Below, in pieces: positions 12,132 to 22,190 of a stretch of DNA of 22,190 nt (the first letter of the stretch is position 1; each line of letters starts with the position of its first letter). Source of the stretch: Kiritimatiellia bacterium (GTDB taxonomy: Bacteria > Verrucomicrobiota > Kiritimatiellia > CAIQIC01 > Lenti-01); assembly GCA_018432565.1 (NCBI GenBank), contig JAHDSS010000389.1:1-22190 (forward strand), read 5' to 3'. The notes under the pieces are model-generated. The model had not been told where the DNA came from. It did no database searches and saw only the letters and a list, made by a program, of their open reading frames with translations. Made by a program: the position numbers and the translations under genes.

Positions 12132-14357
12132 CTACATCAGCGACAGGGCATCCACGTTCACGGCGATGGTGACGCCCTTGGGCGGCTTGCAGGTCTTGAG
12201 AAGCTCCCGCAGTTTCGGCACATAGTCGCGGGCGGCGGCGGACCGCAGCATGAACTGGGCGCGGTGAAACCCCTTGGCCTTGGCCAGCGGCGCCGGCGCC
12301 GGCCCCGTCAGCCGCACGGTTTCGGGCAGGACCGCCTTCAGCTTCTCCGCCACCTCCCGGGAACAGGCGTCCACCGCCTGTTCTTCCTTTCCCCGGAACA
12401 GCACCGTGGCCAGGCGGGTGAAGGGCGGATACCCCAGCTCCCGCCGCAGTTCGATCTCCTGGTCGAAAAACGTGTCGAAATCCGCGTTCCGCGACGACTG
12501 CACCGCCGGATGAAACGGCGCATAGGTCTGCACCAGCACCTCGCCCGGCACATCCCCGCGCCCCGCCCGGCCCGCCACCTGCGTCAGCAGCTGGAACGTC
12601 CGCTCCGCCGCCCGGAAATCCGGCATCTGCAAACTCAGGTCCGCCAGCACCACCCCCACCAGGGTCACGTTGGGAAAATCCAGCCCTTTGGCTATCATCT
12701 GCGTGCCGACCAGGATGTCCATGTCGCCGCGACGGAAGCGGCCGAGAATTTCGGCATGGGCGTCCTTCGCCCCGGTCGTGTCCGAATCCATCCGCTCCAC
12801 CCGCGCCCGCGGAAAAATCTTCCGCACCGCCGCCTCCACCCGCTGGGTGCCCACCCCGCTCATCTTGATGTTCGGCGCGCCGCAGGCCGGATTCCCGCAC
12901 CGCGCCGGCACGGCGCGGACCTCGCCGCAGATATGGCACAGCATCTGTTCGGCGTTCTTGTGATAGGTCATCTTCACGCTGCAGTTCGGGCAGGTCTCCA
13001 CGTGCCCGCAAAGCGGGCACATGACCGTGGTGGCGTATCCCCGCCGGTTCAGAAACAGCAGCGTCTGCTCCGCCCGGTCCAGCCGCAGCCGGATGGCTTC
13101 GATCAGGTCCTGCGACAGCAGATGCGGCACGCCGGCCTTTTCGGTTTCCACACGCATGTCCACCACGCGCACCGCCGGCATCAGGCGTCGGTCCACCCGG
13201 TCGAGCATCCGCACCAGCCGGTACTTGCCGAGCCGCACGTTGTGATAGGATTCCAGCGACGGCGTGGCGCTGCCCAGAACGACCGCGCAGCCCTCCAGAC
13301 GGCCGCGCATCACCGCCACGTCCCGGGCGTTGTAGCGGGGCGATTCGTCCTGCTTGTAGGCCGGTTCGTGCTCTTCGTCCACCACCACCAGCCCCAGCGG
13401 GCGCACCGGGGCGAACAGCGCGCTGCGCGCCCCCACCACCACCCGCGCCCGCCCTTCCGCGATCCGCTTCCATTCGTCGTGCCGCTCCCCGTCCGACAGA
13501 TGGCTGTGCAGCACCGCCACCGTTTCCCCGAAGCGCCCCCGGAACCGTTCCATCGCCTGCGGCGTCAGCGAAATCTCCGGCACCAGCGCAATGGCGCCTT
13601 GGCCCGCCTCGAGCGCCGACTGGATCGCCGCCAGATAGACCTCCGTCTTGCCGCTGCCGGTCACCCCGTGCAGCAGCACCACCCCCGGTTTCGCCGCCGT
13701 CATCTCCTCCCGGACAGCCGCCAGCGCCGACGCCTGCTCCGCCATCAGCGGCGGCGCCACCGTCGGCAGCACCGTCATGCGGTCATGCGGATTGCGCCGG
13801 ATCACCCCCTTCTCCAGCACCAGCCAGCCCTTCTTCTCCAGGCTGCGCAGCCCCGCCAGGGTGACCCCGGTTTCCGCCTCGAGCGCCGCCGCCGTGCACT
13901 CCCCGCGCTGCGTCAGCAGCGCCCATGCCGCCGCCTGCTTCGGGCTCCTCTTCGCCAGCACCGCCTCATCCACTTTCGTCGGCCGCGCCCCCTCCGCCCG
14001 CCGCGCCACCCTCTGCTCCTTGTGCTTCGCCCCCTCCCGCCGCACGGCCGCCGGCAGCAGCGCCGCGATGGCCTGCTCGAACGGCGCCGCATAGTAATCC
14101 GCCATCCACCGCGCCAGCCGCAGCATGGCGGCATCAAACAGCGGCGGCACATCCACCAGCCCCTCAATGGACTTCAATTCCGGGTAGGCCGACCTCTCCG
14201 GCAGCGCCGTCACGAATCCCCGCGCCCGGCGGCGGCCGAAGGGAATGCGCACCACGCTGCCGATGCAGATCTTCCCCCGCCATTCCTCCGGGATGCGGTA
14301 ATCGAACTCCCGGTCCAGCGCCAGGTCCGTAATGATCCGAGCAATCCCCGCCGACAC
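12132..14357 (-). CDS. priA: Primosomal protein N' (replication restart helicase PriA)
   Basis: The 741-residue 3'-5' helicase reloads the replisome at collapsed forks. Residues 1-105 are the 3'-DNA-binding domain (ARIITDLALDREFDYRIPEEW, then IPFGRRRARGFV). Residues about 138-190 form a winged helix. The helicase core has Walker A GVTGSGKT (231-238), the aromatic/Ser-rich motif VVVGARSALFAP (307-318), the DEEH box (327-330) and GSATPS (362-367). Zinc-binding cysteine pairs lie at 447/450, 456/459, 474/477 and 487/492. GTQMIAKGLDFPNVTLVGVV and QVAGRAGRG mark the second RecA lobe. The last zinc pair is spaced C-x4-C rather than the usual C-x2-C. GTG 14357 is supported by GGGGGAGG seven bases upstream. 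It lies 13 nt after the stop of a 24-aa ORF and is probably co-transcribed with it. Confidence 0.95.
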   Translation of the reverse strand: MSAGIARIITDLALDREFDYRIPEEWRGKICIGSVVRIPFGRRRARGFVTALPERSAYPELKSIEGLVDVPPLFDAAMLRLARWMADYYAAPFEQAIAALLPAAVRREGAKHKEQRVARRAEGARPTKVDEAVLAKRSPKQAAAWALLTQRGECTAAALEAETGVTLAGLRSLEKKGWLVLEKGVIRRNPHDRMTVLPTVAPPLMAEQASALAAVREEMTAAKPGVVLLHGVTGSGKTEVYLAAIQSALEAGQGAIALVPEISLTPQAMERFRGRFGETVAVLHSHLSDGERHDEWKRIAEGRARVVVGARSALFAPVRPLGLVVVDEEHEPAYKQDESPRYNARDVAVMRGRLEGCAVVLGSATPSLESYHNVRLGKYRLVRMLDRVDRRLMPAVRVVDMRVETEKAGVPHLLSQDLIEAIRLRLDRAEQTLLFLNRRGYATTVMCPLCGHVETCPNCSVKMTYHKNAEQMLCHICGEVRAVPARCGNPACGAPNIKMSGVGTQRVEAAVRKIFPRARVERMDSDTTGAKDAHAEILGRFRRGDMDILVGTQMIAKGLDFPNVTLVGVVLADLSLQMPDFRAAERTFQLLTQVAGRAGRGDVPGEVLVQTYAPFHPAVQSSRNADFDTFFDQEIELRRELGYPPFTRLATVLFRGKEEQAVDACSREVAEKLKAVLPETVRLTGPAPAPLAKAKGFHRAQFMLRSAAARDYVPKLRELLKTCKPPKGVTIAVNVDALSLM

Positions 14358-14370
14358 GGAACGCCTCCCC

Positions 14371-14445
14371 CTACATGTCCTTGGTGAGATAAATCACCAT
14401 CCCGAAAATCCAGAGAATCATCACCGCCGATAGAAACGAGCTCAT
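14371..14445 (-). CDS. Small single-helix membrane protein (24 aa) upstream of priA
   Basis: This short ORF reads MSSFLSAVMILWIFGM then VIYLTKDM and stops (TAG) 13 nt before the priA GTG. Residues 4-20 form one strongly hydrophobic helix and the end TKDM is polar with a Lys. This resembles the microproteins that accompany membrane complexes (KdpF- or CydX-like in style, not in sequence). The in-frame TGA five codons upstream leaves ATG 14445 as the only good start. There is almost no Shine-Dalgarno sequence (GTCGGGTC), but a promoter is placed so that transcription could begin at or next to the A of ATG, as for leaderless mRNA. I do not recognise the family. It may be a true microprotein, a leader that couples translation to priA, or a chance ORF. 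Confidence 0.5.
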   Translation of the reverse strand: MSSFLSAVMILWIFGMVIYLTKDM

Positions 14446-14451
14446 GACCCG

Positions 14452-14480
14452 ACTATCTCAAACCCGTGACGGATTGCAAA
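14452..14480 (-). promoter_or_regulatory. Candidate promoter for the 24-aa ORF and priA
   Basis: On the minus strand, TTTGCA (14480-14475) and GATAGT (14457-14452) are 17 nt apart. The expected start of transcription falls at about 14445-14446, at the ATG of the small ORF. Confidence 0.4.
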
Positions 14481-14577
14481 GCTCCCTCCCGTCGGCTTTC
14501 CGCCCGGCCCGGCCCCGGACATTCCGTTCCCTCCGGCACCCGGCCCGCCGCTTCCGTTTCCCTCCCCTATGCGGCCA

Positions 14578-14623
14578 GTATGGTTTTTATAACATCCATA
14601 GTATGCTTGTTATAACAACCATA
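14578..14623. repeat. Tandem 23-bp AT-rich palindromic repeat, two copies
   Basis: Two 23-bp units abut exactly: 14578-14600 and 14601-14623. They agree at 20 of 23 positions, both starting GTATG and ending CCATA around the core TTATAACA. Each unit is itself a palindrome: TATGG/CCATA arms in the first, and a perfect TTGTTATAACAA core in the second. The block is an AT-rich island in GC-rich DNA, between the rpoC terminator and the promoter before priA. The layout fits a double operator for a dimeric regulator; no regulator gene is adjacent. Nothing else is recognised in the rest of the 14481-14690 gap. Confidence 0.88.
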
Positions 14624-14690
14624 ATGAGTGCCCGGCCCCTTCCGGCCGATGTCCGACAGGCACCGGCCGCCCGGTTCGCCCCGGGACGAA

Positions 14691-14722
14691 ACAGAAAACG
14701 GCCCGGCGGATGCCGGGCCGTT
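14691..14722 (-). terminator. Intrinsic terminator of the rpoBC operon
   Basis: On the minus strand, 24 nt after the rpoC stop, an 11-bp stem AACGGCCCGGC / GCCGGGCCGTT with the loop ATCC is followed by TTTTCTGT. The strong GC stem with a T-rich tail is a textbook rho-independent terminator. Confidence 0.9.
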
Positions 14723-14746
14723 GCGGGGCGGGATGGATTACCGGAG

Positions 14747-18913
<4,167 letters not shown>

Positions 18914-18971
18914 CGGGGGCCTCCTCTATCTCACGGTTAACTGGTTGCAGGTTGCACGCACGGCCGGGCGA

Positions 18972-22190
<3,219 letters not shown>

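Noticed and set aside
9558..14387. A plus-strand open frame of about 1,600 codons opposite the HerA-like gene and priA
   Set aside because: It is extremely rich in Arg, His, Gln and Pro, matches no family and is exactly antisense to two well-recognised genes. Long antisense frames are expected when third positions are nearly all G or C.
9639..14445. A defence island built around the HerA-like ATPase
   Set aside because: Neighbours are priA, a microprotein and a tRNA. No nuclease, NADase, methylase or toxin-antitoxin gene is next to it in the window.

Overview
The window is very GC-rich DNA, with G or C at most third codon positions, from a diderm (LPS-bearing, Gram-negative-type) bacterium. 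Direct evidence for an outer membrane is lpxA, fabZ and waaA (lipid A and Kdo steps) plus a secretin with a type II secretion ATPase and platform protein. My best lineage guess is the PVC group, perhaps a Kiritimatiellota-like genome. It rests only on the GC-rich housekeeping set, the unusual mixing of lipid A and secretion genes, and repeated TTTTCCA-N5-TGGAAAA palindromes that I associate with that group. Treat it as a low-confidence inference; a 16S or ribosomal-protein tree would settle it.

Layout from left to right. (1) 1-1267, minus strand: the N-terminal amidase half of a glutamine-dependent NAD+ synthetase, cut by the window edge, preceded by a thioredoxin-fold protein with a CNHC redox motif. 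(2) 1484-1891, plus strand: a small zinc-ribbon/DUF4177-like protein, divergent from the thioredoxin-fold gene. (3) 1892-2098: a convergent intergenic gap packed with two families of palindromes. (4) 9379-2099, minus strand: a compact apparent operon fabZ-lpxA-gspD-gspE-gspF-waaA. Three of its junctions are 4-nt stop/start overlaps, and a good promoter sits just upstream. (5) 9516-9596, plus strand: tRNA-Leu(UAG), divergent from fabZ, with its own promoter. (6) 12032-9639, minus strand: a HerA/FtsK-superfamily ATPase of unassigned role with a coiled-coil tail and its own promoter. (7) 14445-12132, minus strand: priA, preceded by an unlisted 24-residue single-helix membrane microprotein. (8) 14446-14746: an intergenic region with an AT-rich tandem pair of 23-bp palindromic repeats and a strong intrinsic terminator for the next operon. 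(9) 22190-14747, minus strand: rpoB (N-terminus outside the window) and rpoC.

How the genes work together: fabZ supplies beta-hydroxyacyl chain chemistry, lpxA commits those chains to lipid A, and waaA adds Kdo. gspD, gspE and gspF make the outer-membrane channel, cytoplasmic motor and inner-membrane platform of a type II-like secretion system. The operon therefore pairs building the outer membrane with secreting across it. priA and rpoBC are core replication-restart and transcription genes. No phage, insertion sequence, CRISPR array or obvious defence island is present. The features most worth a second look are the palindrome cluster at 1917-2050, the tandem 23-bp operator-like repeats at 14578-14623, the 24-aa ORF, and the HerA-like ATPase.
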